From Candidatus Omnitrophota bacterium (GTDB lineage Bacteria > Omnitrophota > Gorgyraeia > 2-01-FULL-45-10), in contig JAKLDX010000074.1 in assembly GCA_022703295.1 (NCBI GenBank), forward strand, positions 1-6,131: a DNA stretch of 6,131 nt. The letters are read 5' to 3'. The notes under the pieces were generated by a model. The model saw only the letters and a list, made by a program, of their open reading frames with translations, had not been told where the DNA came from and did not search any database. Shown here piece after piece: positions 1-4,890 of the stretch. Each line of letters begins with the position of its first letter. Position 1 is the stretch's first letter. The position numbers and the translations under genes were made by a program.

Positions 1-406
1 TGCCGGAACAGTACGGAGGATAACACGGGTCGGGAACAAGGACTGCGTCGCCGGGATTTATAAAAGCGAGCGGCATATGTGCAATGCCTTCCTTGGAGCC
101 TATCAAAGGATATATTTCAGTGTCGGGGTCAAGGCTTACGCCATAGCGTTTCTTAAACCATTTTGCTATTGTCTGCCTGAATTCCGGCAGGCCCTGGTCA
201 AGCGGATAGCGGTGATTCTTCGGATCCTTTGCGGCCTTATTCAAAGCGTCGATTATAAAATTGGGCGTCGGTATGTCAGGATCGCCGATGCCCAAGTCGA
301 TGATGTCGCGCCCCTGTTCGCGCGCGGCTCTTTTCGCCTTGTCCAGCTCAACGAACAGATAAGGCGGTAACTTCTTTAATCTATCAGACCTCTCGAACTT
401 CGCCAT
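1..406 (-). CDS. dapL: LL-diaminopimelate aminotransferase DapL (3' end beyond the window)
   Basis: The first 135 codons of a fold-type I PLP aminotransferase read leftward from an ATG at 404-406 and run off the left edge with no stop. The protein opens MAKFERSDRLKKLPPYLF and continues with DLGIGDPDIPTP, HRYPLDQGLPEFR and GSKEGIAHMPLAF, then NPGDAVLVPDPCYPPY; this matches the N-terminal half of DapL. The PLP lysine lies further on and is not visible. DapL transfers the glutamate amino group to tetrahydrodipicolinate, giving LL-diaminopimelate in one cytoplasmic step and replacing DapD, DapC and DapE. Its place beside dapA, dapB, dapF and lysA strongly supports this over other class I aminotransferases such as MalY- or AspC-like enzymes. 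The residue after PDP is Cys, where many relatives have Gly. GAGGAG lies 5 nt before the start. It is separated from dapB by an unusually long structured spacer. Confidence 0.9.
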   Translation of the reverse strand, partial: MAKFERSDRLKKLPPYLFVELDKAKRAAREQGRDIIDLGIGDPDIPTPNFIIDALNKAAKDPKNHRYPLDQGLPEFRQTIAKWFKKRYGVSLDPDTEIYPLIGSKEGIAHMPLAFINPGDAVLVPDPCYPPYCSG

Positions 407-411
407 CACTA

Positions 412-417
412 CTCCTC
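412..417 (-). promoter_or_regulatory. Ribosome binding site of dapL
   Basis: The minus strand reads GAGGAG, then TAGTG, then ATG. This strong site with a 5-nt spacer fixes the dapL start at 406. Confidence 0.8.
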
Positions 418-458
418 AATTTTCGTTAGTTACCAGAAATTTTTACGGGTCCTGTTGT

Positions 459-482
459 AGGCGGAACTTTTGTGGTCCGCCT
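459..482 (-). repeat. Small hairpin in the dapL leader
   Basis: AGGCGGA (459-465) and TCCGCCT (476-482) form a perfect 7-bp inverted repeat around a 10-nt loop, about 50-75 nt upstream of dapL. No U-tract follows on the minus strand, so it is not a typical terminator. Its left arm and loop (460-475) match 14 of 16 bases of a segment in the argH-lysA spacer, on the opposite strand there. Confidence 0.6.
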
Positions 483-561
483 GGAACGAATCCGCCCATT
501 CCCCTTCTTTAAAATTTTTCGCATTGCCTGAAATGTGATGTGGCGACGTGGTGAGCAGACG

Positions 562-599
562 CGTTAAAATTTCGAGGCAGCGTACGAGAAATTTTACCG
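562..599. repeat. Branch hairpin A of the dapB-dapL palindrome
   Basis: TAAAATTTC (565-573) pairs with GAAATTTTA (588-596), and 562-563 with 598-599 across one mismatch. The loop is 14 nt. It sits inside the larger element at 506-689 and accounts for the extra length of that element's left arm. Confidence 0.6.
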
Positions 600-600
600 A

Positions 601-630
601 GCACAATTTTGGCATGGTCCAAAATTGTGC
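601..630. repeat. Branch hairpin B: perfect 12-bp stem, 6-nt loop
   Basis: GCACAATTTTGG (601-612) and CCAAAATTGTGC (619-630) are perfect complements around the loop CATGGT. With G631 bulged, CCGA (597-600) can add four pairs with TCGG (632-635). On the minus strand the stem is followed by TCGGTAAAATTTC rather than a run of T, so it lacks the tail of an intrinsic terminator. It is the most regular stem-loop in the window. Confidence 0.8.
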
Positions 631-682
631 GTCGGCTGCGAACCACTCGACACAGCACATTGACTAGCTGTGACGAAAAATT

Positions 683-1357
683 TTAAAGAGCTAAAACTTC
701 TTTCATGGTATAAAGCCCCGCCGGTTTGCCGACGAGCCATTTGGCCGCTTCCAGCGCGCCATTAGCGAGTATATCGCGTGTCTTGGCACTATGCGTTATC
801 TCTATCAGGTCCATGTCGCTCTCGAACGTCACGGTATGCTCGCCCACTATCTCGCCTTCACGCACAGATTCGATCGGCACATCCGCACCATGCCGCACGC
901 TCTTCACTATTCGGGCAAGCTCCTTGGCAGTCCCGGATGGTGCGTCTTTCTTGTGAATATGGTGCGCCTCTATTATTTCGACGTTATAATCCTGGCCCAG
1001 GACCTTGCTCGCTTCCTGCACGATCTTGAACAGCAAATTTACCCCTATAGACATGTTCGGAGAAAATACGACCGGTATATTTTTTGATGCTTCTTTTATC
1101 TTTTCCTGCTGCTTATCGGATAAACCCGTCGTCCCTATAACTATAGCCTTCTTATCTTTCTCGCATAACACCAGATGTTCCAGGGTCGCTTCCGGCGCCG
1201 TGAACTCTATGAGGCAATCGCATTTTTCGATCATCCCCGACGGATCTTCGCCAATATCGAATTCTCCGCTAACTTCTAACTCGGGGTTTTCTTTCGCAAG
1301 GGCAATTATCCTCGAGCCCATCCTTCCTTTAGATCCGCTGATGCACAGTTTAACCAT
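683..1357 (-). CDS. dapB: 4-hydroxy-tetrahydrodipicolinate reductase DapB
   Basis: This 224-residue cytoplasmic enzyme reduces the DapA product to tetrahydrodipicolinate with NAD(P)H. The N-terminal Rossmann fold shows the nucleotide-binding motif GSKGRMG (residues 8-14), then IEFTAPEA (50-57) and VIGTTGLS (73-80). The substrate domain has the family signature EAHHIHKKDAPSGTA (130-144), with catalytic His132 and Lys136 matching His159 and Lys163 of the E. coli enzyme. Near the C-terminus are REGEIVGEHTV and GALEAAKWL. E. coli DapB has 273 residues, so this is the short form, as in Thermotoga. I start at the ATG at 1355-1357 because AAGGAG lies 6 nt upstream; the same frame extends 6 codons to a TTG, but that extension contains the Shine-Dalgarno itself. 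The stop codon lies inside the palindrome arm that begins the next spacer. Confidence 0.95.
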   Translation of the reverse strand: MVKLCISGSKGRMGSRIIALAKENPELEVSGEFDIGEDPSGMIEKCDCLIEFTAPEATLEHLVLCEKDKKAIVIGTTGLSDKQQEKIKEASKNIPVVFSPNMSIGVNLLFKIVQEASKVLGQDYNVEIIEAHHIHKKDAPSGTAKELARIVKSVRHGADVPIESVREGEIVGEHTVTFESDMDLIEITHSAKTRDILANGALEAAKWLVGKPAGLYTMKEVLAL

Positions 1358-1363
1358 TGTAAA

Positions 1364-1369
1364 CTCCTT
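1364..1369 (-). promoter_or_regulatory. Ribosome binding site that decides the dapB start
   Basis: The minus strand reads AAGGAG, TTTACA, ATG. The site selects the ATG at 1355-1357 and argues against the in-frame TTG at 1373-1375, which lies upstream of it. Confidence 0.85.
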
Positions 1370-1380
1370 TATCAATAAGT

Positions 1381-1499
1381 GCGATTAGGCGATTTAGCGC
1401 TTTATAGGGCTTTGGCGATTAGGTACCCCCCAATCGCAACCGATGCTAATATGGGTTGAATCGCAAATGCATCTATTAACCGTAGAATTGCCTAATTGC
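1381..1499. repeat. Full-length imperfect palindrome in the dapA-dapB spacer
   Basis: The left arm at 1381-1420 is about 79% identical, with small gaps, to the reverse complement of 1459-1499. The outer 14 bases (GCGATTAGGCGATT against GCAATTAGGCAATT) agree at 12 positions; the inner parts share TTTG-GCGATT-like ends. The 38-nt centre (1421-1458) holds a weak 5-bp stem, CAACC (1437-1441) with GGTTG (1454-1458). GCGATTAGG recurs directly at 1381-1389 and 1415-1423, and AATCGCAA at 1432-1439 and 1459-1466. The right arm ends 6 nt from the dapA stop. No sign of a gene or terminator was seen here. Confidence 0.7.
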
Positions 1500-1505
1500 C
1501 TCTTT

Positions 1506-2378
1506 CTATATCAACCCGTACGCTTTCAACTCCCGGATTAATTTTTCGCGATTTTCCGGCAGCATATCACAAAGCGGAAGCCTCATATCCGGCGCACACA
1601 ACTTCATCAGCCCCATCGCGGTCTTCACCGGGATAGGGTTAGTCTCTATAAACATAGCCTTGGTGAGCAACAGCATCTTGTAGTGGAGCTCTTCGGCCTT
1701 TTTTATATCGCCTTTCTCGAATGCCGCGCACATATCGGCGACATCCTTCGGTATTATATTCGCTACAACCGATATTATCCCGACACCGCCTATAGCCATC
1801 ACCGGCAGCGTGAGCGCGTCGTCGCCGGAAATCAACAAAAAGTCTTTCGGGCAAAGCTTCCTTATCCTCGACATCTGTTCAAGGGAACCGCTGGCCTCCT
1901 TAACGCCTATTATATTTTTCACTTCCGCAAGCTTCACGAACGTCTCCGGCTCTATATTAACGCCCGTCCTCGAAGCTATGTTGTAAAGTATGATAGGCAT
2001 GTCAACCGCCTCTGCTATTGCCTTGAAATGCAGGTACAGCCCTTTCTGCGTCGGCCTGTTGTAATAAGGGCTTACCTGTAATGATGCATCCGCGCCGACC
2101 TTCTTGGCATGCTTTGTCAGCATTATCGCTTCTTCCGTAGAATTCGAGCCTGTGCCGGCTATGACCGGGATGCGCTTCTTCGCGAACTGGATCGTCAATT
2201 CTATTACCTTGTCGTGTTCCTCGTATGACAGCGTCGCGGACTCACCCGTCGTGCCGCACGGGACCAAAGCCGTGGTGCCGCTTCTTATATGGAACTCCAC
2301 AAGGTCCTTGAGGGCCTTTTCGTCGATCTTGCCGTCCTTGAACGGCGTAACTAATGCAACCATCGATCCTTTGAACAT
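1506..2378 (-). CDS. dapA: 4-hydroxy-tetrahydrodipicolinate synthase DapA
   Basis: This is a complete 290-residue class I aldolase-type TIM barrel, close to the 292 residues of E. coli DapA. It condenses pyruvate with aspartate semialdehyde, the committed step of the diaminopimelate pathway, in the cytoplasm. Visible motifs are PCGTTGESATL (40-50) with the catalytic Thr pair, SPYYNRP (103-109) with the Tyr contributed across the dimer, LYNIASRTG (131-139) with catalytic Tyr132 and substrate-binding Arg137, and GVKEASG (158-164) with Schiff-base Lys160. The usual Pro of LYNVPSRTG is Ala here, a mild variant. The ATG at 2376-2378 is preceded by AGGAG at 7-nt spacing. Related aldolases (NanA, KDG aldolase) are unlikely given the full residue set and the dap neighbours. 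Whether lysine feedback applies cannot be judged from the sequence. Confidence 0.96.
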   Translation of the reverse strand: MFKGSMVALVTPFKDGKIDEKALKDLVEFHIRSGTTALVPCGTTGESATLSYEEHDKVIELTIQFAKKRIPVIAGTGSNSTEEAIMLTKHAKKVGADASLQVSPYYNRPTQKGLYLHFKAIAEAVDMPIILYNIASRTGVNIEPETFVKLAEVKNIIGVKEASGSLEQMSRIRKLCPKDFLLISGDDALTLPVMAIGGVGIISVVANIIPKDVADMCAAFEKGDIKKAEELHYKMLLLTKAMFIETNPIPVKTAMGLMKLCAPDMRLPLCDMLPENREKLIRELKAYGLI

Positions 2379-2385
2379 AAGTAAT

Positions 2386-2390
2386 CTCCT
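2386..2390 (-). promoter_or_regulatory. Ribosome binding site of dapA
   Basis: AGGAG lies 7 nt before the dapA ATG on the minus strand, directly next to the left palindrome arm of this spacer. Confidence 0.8.
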
Positions 2391-2393
2391 GGT

Positions 2394-2496
2394 TTTAACT
2401 CAAAACTGAAATCTCCAAACTAAAAACTATAACTGAAAACTTAAAACTAACATATTTAGGTCCGAAGGACACCACAGTTTTGACTTTTGAGTTAAA
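2394..2496. repeat. Inverted repeat with AAAACT-type degenerate repeats, dapF-dapA spacer
   Basis: TTTAACTCAAAA (2394-2405) and TTTTGAGTTAAA (2485-2496) are a perfect 12-bp inverted repeat spanning nearly the whole spacer. The right arm includes the dapF stop codon (2492-2494). An alternative register pairs CAAAACTG (2401-2408) with CAGTTTTG (2475-2482). Between the arms, 2402-2448 is a degenerate series of AAAACT/AAACT/TAACTG units, and GTCC-GAA-GGAC (2460-2470) is a small hairpin. The mRNA leader of dapA is therefore rich in AGUUUU units. Confidence 0.65.
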
Positions 2497-3298
2497 TTAA
2501 AATCTCCCCCTCATAAACTAATCTTGCCATGCCTTCAAGATACACATTTTTAAAATTCCCCTCCACCATCTCAAAATATACCTTCAATTTCTCGCCGCTT
2601 TGCGTCTCTACGATAACCGGCGACTTCATCTTTTCGGTTTCAGCCGATATTATTGCGCTCGCAACCGCTCCCGTACCGCAGGCCAGAGTCTCATCTTCTA
2701 CGCCGCGCTCGTATGTGCGTATCTTTATGTTGTTTTTATCCACTATTTTAACAAAATCCGCGTTGGTCCCGCCTGGAGCGAATTCACCGTGGCTCCTGAT
2801 ATGGGACCCGAGGTTCTTCACGTCTATATCATCAAGATCTTTTACGAAATGTATCGTATGCGGGACACCGGTATCCACGAAATTGACCTTGTAAGGGCAC
2901 TTGTTTATCATGAGGCAGAAGTTCCATCTTATGTCTTTCGGCTCGGTCAGTCTTACTTTGACGACATCACCCTTCACAGCGGCCTGCAGCACCCCCGCGA
3001 TTGTATCTACAGTCATCTCGCTCTTTGCTATCTTCCTGGTAGCCGCATACAGGGCGATACACCTGGAGCCGTTCCCGCACATTTCCGCCTCGCTGCCGTC
3101 AGGATTGAATATACGCATCTTAAAGTCGCACCTTTTCGACGGCTCTGCCACAAGAAGCCCGTCGGCGCCTATGCCCCATTTTCTATCGCATAGCTTTTTA
3201 GCGAGTTGCGATAAGTTACGGATCGAACCCTGCATGTTATCGATTATTATGAAATCGTTACCCGTCGCAACTGCTTTCGTGAATTTAATTTTTCCCAT
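2492..3298 (-). CDS. dapF: Diaminopimelate epimerase DapF
   Basis: This is a complete 268-residue PLP-independent epimerase, near the family norm of about 275, with two similar domains. It interconverts LL- and meso-diaminopimelate, supplying both lysine synthesis and peptidoglycan. Both catalytic cysteines are visible: Cys74 in NPDGSEAEMCGNGSRC (65-80) and Cys207 in ETLACGTGAVAS (203-214). Substrate-binding stretches include GNDF (13-16), DTGVPH (142-147), GTNADF (177-182) and TYERGVEDET (195-204). The N-terminal motif reads ATGNDF where many members have GxGNDF. The ATG at 3296-3298 is preceded by AAGGGG at 8-nt spacing, inside a direct repeat. The gene follows lysA by 60 bp and precedes dapA by 113 bp. 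The identification is secure. Confidence 0.97.
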   Translation of the reverse strand: MGKIKFTKAVATGNDFIIIDNMQGSIRNLSQLAKKLCDRKWGIGADGLLVAEPSKRCDFKMRIFNPDGSEAEMCGNGSRCIALYAATRKIAKSEMTVDTIAGVLQAAVKGDVVKVRLTEPKDIRWNFCLMINKCPYKVNFVDTGVPHTIHFVKDLDDIDVKNLGSHIRSHGEFAPGGTNADFVKIVDKNNIKIRTYERGVEDETLACGTGAVASAIISAETEKMKSPVIVETQSGEKLKVYFEMVEGNFKNVYLEGMARLVYEGEILI

Positions 3299-3300
3299 TT

Positions 3301-3361
3301 CCTATGCCCCTTGCCCCAACACCTATACCCCTTATCTAACTTCCTATATCTTAACTTCCTA
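3301..3361. repeat. Two pairs of direct repeats in the lysA-dapF spacer
   Basis: CCTATGCCCCTT (3301-3312) and CCTATACCCCTT (3322-3333) agree at 11 of 12 bases with period 21. TAACTTCCTA occurs exactly at 3337-3346 and 3352-3361 with period 15, and the second copy contains the lysA stop codon (3359-3361). On the coding strand the first pair reads AAGGGGYATAGG, so each copy carries a Shine-Dalgarno-like core; the copy nearer dapF is at the right distance to serve it. Confidence 0.7.
3307..3312 (-). promoter_or_regulatory. Probable ribosome binding site of dapF
   Basis: AAGGGG lies 8 nt before the dapF ATG. It is part of a 12-base repeat duplicated 21 bases upstream, so a second potential site lies farther from the start. 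Confidence 0.55.
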
Positions 3362-4615
3362 CTTTAACACAGACGGTATCGTCTCGCCCCGCACAAGATC
3401 ACTGTAAGTCTCGGGACGGCGCACTACATAAAATTTATTTTTTATAACCAATACCTCCGCGGCACGCGGACGGGCATTGTAGTTGCTGGACATTGTAAAG
3501 CCATATGCGCCGGCACCCATGACTGCAAGCAGGTCCCCTTTTACCATGCGGGGCAGGAATCTGCTCTTTCCCAGGAAATCCCCTGATTCGCAGATAGGCC
3601 CGACCACGTCTACTGTTTCAGAGGTCTCCGAGCTGTCCTCCTTCACGACTACGGGAATTATCTTGTGATAAGCCTCATAGAGGCTCGGGCGTATAAGGTC
3701 GCTCATAGCGCTATCAACTATCAAAAACTTCTTCCTGGGAGTCATTTTCGTATACACTACTCTCGTGACCAGTATGCCGCTATTCCCGGAGATGAACCTT
3801 CCCGGCTCCATTATGATCTTAAACCCTGATTTTTTTAAAAGAGGCAGCACTGATTTCGCGAAATTATTGGCCGTTTGGGCATTCTCGATCGAATATATTA
3901 TCCCAAGCCCGCCGCCTATATTTAAATAGTCGATCTCTATCTTATATTCTTTTAGAAAATCCAGGACCTTCTTTATGGCCTTTTCGAACGGGGCCGCGTC
4001 AAGTATCTGCGATCCTATGTGTATATGTACGCCCCTAATATTGATGTTCGGATATCTCCATCGCCAGTTAAATATCTTATGCACGGTCTCGAAGTCCAGC
4101 CCGAATTTCGTTCCGCCCTTGCCGGTAGTGATATACGCGTGCGTCCGCGGAATTACATCCGGATTTATCCTTATAGCGACGTTGACTTTCTTATTCAGGG
4201 ATGCCGCTGCCTTTTGTATCTCTCCCAGTTCTTCCTCGCTCTCGACATTGAAAAAGAGAATCCCGAACTTTATGGCGTCTTTTATCTCGTCGGACTTTTT
4301 GCCCACGCCCGCATAGACGATCTTTTTCGGGTCTGCTCCGGCAAGGCGTGCCCTGTAAAGTTCACCGCCGGAAACGATGTCAAGCCCGGCACCGTTCTTT
4401 ACCAGCGCGCGCAAGACGGCAAGGTTAGAATTCGACTTCACCGAAAAACATATAAGAGGCTTTATCTCCCTGAAAGCCGTCTTTATCTTCCTGTAATGGT
4501 CTATCAATGTCTTATAACTGTAAAGATAGAACGGCGTCGGCACCTTTTTCGCGATCTCGCTCACCCTTATATTCTCACAGTAAAGCTGGTTATTCTTGAA
4601 TGTGAACTCGTGCAT
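3359..4615 (-). CDS. lysA: Diaminopimelate decarboxylase LysA
   Basis: This is a complete 418-residue fold-type III PLP enzyme of the Orn/DAP/Arg decarboxylase family, typical length for LysA. It decarboxylates meso-diaminopimelate to L-lysine in the cytoplasm. The N-terminal barrel carries PLP Lys60 in CFSVKSNSN (56-64), then GLDIVSGGELYRA (77-89), HIHIGSQI (197-204), the phosphate-binding glycine loop GGGLGI (234-239) and EPGRF (270-274). The C-terminal beta domain has GPICESGDFLG (339-349) with the catalytic Cys342 that acts across the dimer, then GAYGFTMSSNYNARPR (369-384). These favour LysA over arginine or ornithine decarboxylases. The ATG at 4613-4615 has GGAG 4 nt upstream. The gene sits between argH (275-bp structured spacer) and dapF (60 bp). 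Its stop codon falls inside a direct repeat. Confidence 0.97.
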   Translation of the reverse strand: MHEFTFKNNQLYCENIRVSEIAKKVPTPFYLYSYKTLIDHYRKIKTAFREIKPLICFSVKSNSNLAVLRALVKNGAGLDIVSGGELYRARLAGADPKKIVYAGVGKKSDEIKDAIKFGILFFNVESEEELGEIQKAAASLNKKVNVAIRINPDVIPRTHAYITTGKGGTKFGLDFETVHKIFNWRWRYPNINIRGVHIHIGSQILDAAPFEKAIKKVLDFLKEYKIEIDYLNIGGGLGIIYSIENAQTANNFAKSVLPLLKKSGFKIIMEPGRFISGNSGILVTRVVYTKMTPRKKFLIVDSAMSDLIRPSLYEAYHKIIPVVVKEDSSETSETVDVVGPICESGDFLGKSRFLPRMVKGDLLAVMGAGAYGFTMSSNYNARPRAAEVLVIKNKFYVVRRPETYSDLVRGETIPSVLK

Positions 4616-4619
4616 AACT

Positions 4620-4623
4620 CTCC
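4620..4623 (-). promoter_or_regulatory. Ribosome binding site of lysA
   Basis: The minus strand reads CGGAGAGTT then ATG. The GGAG core is rather close to the start (4 nt), so it is a moderate site. Confidence 0.6.
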
Positions 4624-4636
4624 GTTCTGATTTTCC

Positions 4637-4876
4637 GTTTTAGCGATAGGCGTTTACTTTTGGGTGTTGCCTTCGCTTGTCGCAAATTGCATTGGGCATG
4701 CAATAATGCTTGTCCAAAATTTTGATGGCCAATGAACCTGCCAACTCTGTTTTCTATTGCGCAGTTTCATTTTCCTTGCTAAACCGCCCAATGTATCAAA
4801 ATTTTGAAGAGTCGCTCCGGCAAGGCCCCAAAGGTTCCGCCCTTGCCGAAGCGAAAAATCCTCACTTTCGCTAAAC
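4637..4876. repeat. Large imperfect palindrome filling the argH-lysA spacer
   Basis: Complementary blocks lie in nested order. TTTAGCGA (4639-4646) matches TCGCTAAA (4868-4875), with G4637-C4876 beyond a bulge. The segment 4656-4671 matches 4819-4835 (4656-4657 with 4834-4835, 4659-4664 with 4827-4832, 4667-4671 with 4819-4823). CATTGGGC (4690-4697) matches GCCCAATG (4786-4793). Separately, CAAAATTTTGAT (4715-4726) and ATCAAAATTTTG (4795-4806) are a perfect 12-bp inverted repeat in a different register. No gene fits this 275-bp stretch. Confidence 0.6.
4812..4854. repeat. Strong hairpin just downstream of argH
   Basis: TCGCTCCGGCAAGG (4812-4825) pairs with CCTTGCCGAAGCGA (4841-4854) at 13 of 14 positions, around a 15-nt loop. 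On the transcribed minus strand it lies 36 nt after the argH stop codon and is followed by CTCTTCAAAATTTTG, not by a run of U, so it is not a standard terminator. It could protect or process the argH mRNA end. Its left arm can alternatively pair with 4667-4671 in the larger palindrome, so the two folds compete. Confidence 0.65.
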
Positions 4877-4890
4877 TTGGTAAAATAAAA

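Larger units (their letters stand above)
506..689. repeat. Branched giant palindrome filling most of the dapB-dapL spacer
   Basis: The ends are a perfect 16-bp inverted repeat: TCTTTAAAATTTTTCG at 506-521 and its complement at 674-689. Moving inward, the arms stay complementary in blocks: 532-537 with 656-661, 539-542 with 651-654, 544-546 with 647-649, 548-552 with 642-646, 555-558 with 636-639, and 560-561 with 633-634. That is 24 further pairs interrupted by single mismatches or small bulges. Between the arms sit two separate hairpins (562-599 and 601-630), so the element can fold as a three-way junction. The right arm contains the dapB stop codon (683-685). It could be a decayed MITE or REP-like insertion, or an mRNA structure. 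The pairing is read directly from the sequence; any function is inference. Confidence 0.75.

Noticed and set aside
597..635. Intrinsic terminator after dapB
   Set aside because: The stem is strong, but no run of U follows on either strand, and the AT-rich tail is another palindrome arm. The same objection applies to the hairpin at 4812-4854.
430..660. 76-codon minus-strand ORF in the dapB-dapL spacer, starting at an ATG at 658-660
   Set aside because: No Shine-Dalgarno precedes it, no recognised domain appears, and most of it is the palindrome itself. The two KNF stretches in its translation are just copies of the AAAAATTT word. It could still be annotated as hypothetical elsewhere, but it is not supported here.
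407..682. Lysine riboswitch in the long leader of dapL
   Set aside because: The length would allow it, but I could not find the conserved lysine-element core motifs, and the stems present are simple palindrome arms. A covariance-model search would settle it.
1358..1375. Longer dapB starting at the in-frame TTG at 1373-1375
   Set aside because: The six extra codons contain the AAGGAG that serves the ATG at 1355-1357, and DapB proteins normally begin just before the GxxGRMG motif.
3301..3361. CRISPR-like repeats
   Set aside because: The repeats are only 10-12 bases, with two copies each and unequal spacing, and no cas gene is present.
4019..4630. 203-codon plus-strand ORF opposite lysA, and a similar 197-codon ORF at 2600-3193 opposite dapF
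   Set aside because: Both are antisense shadows of clearly conserved genes, with no recognisable motifs of their own.
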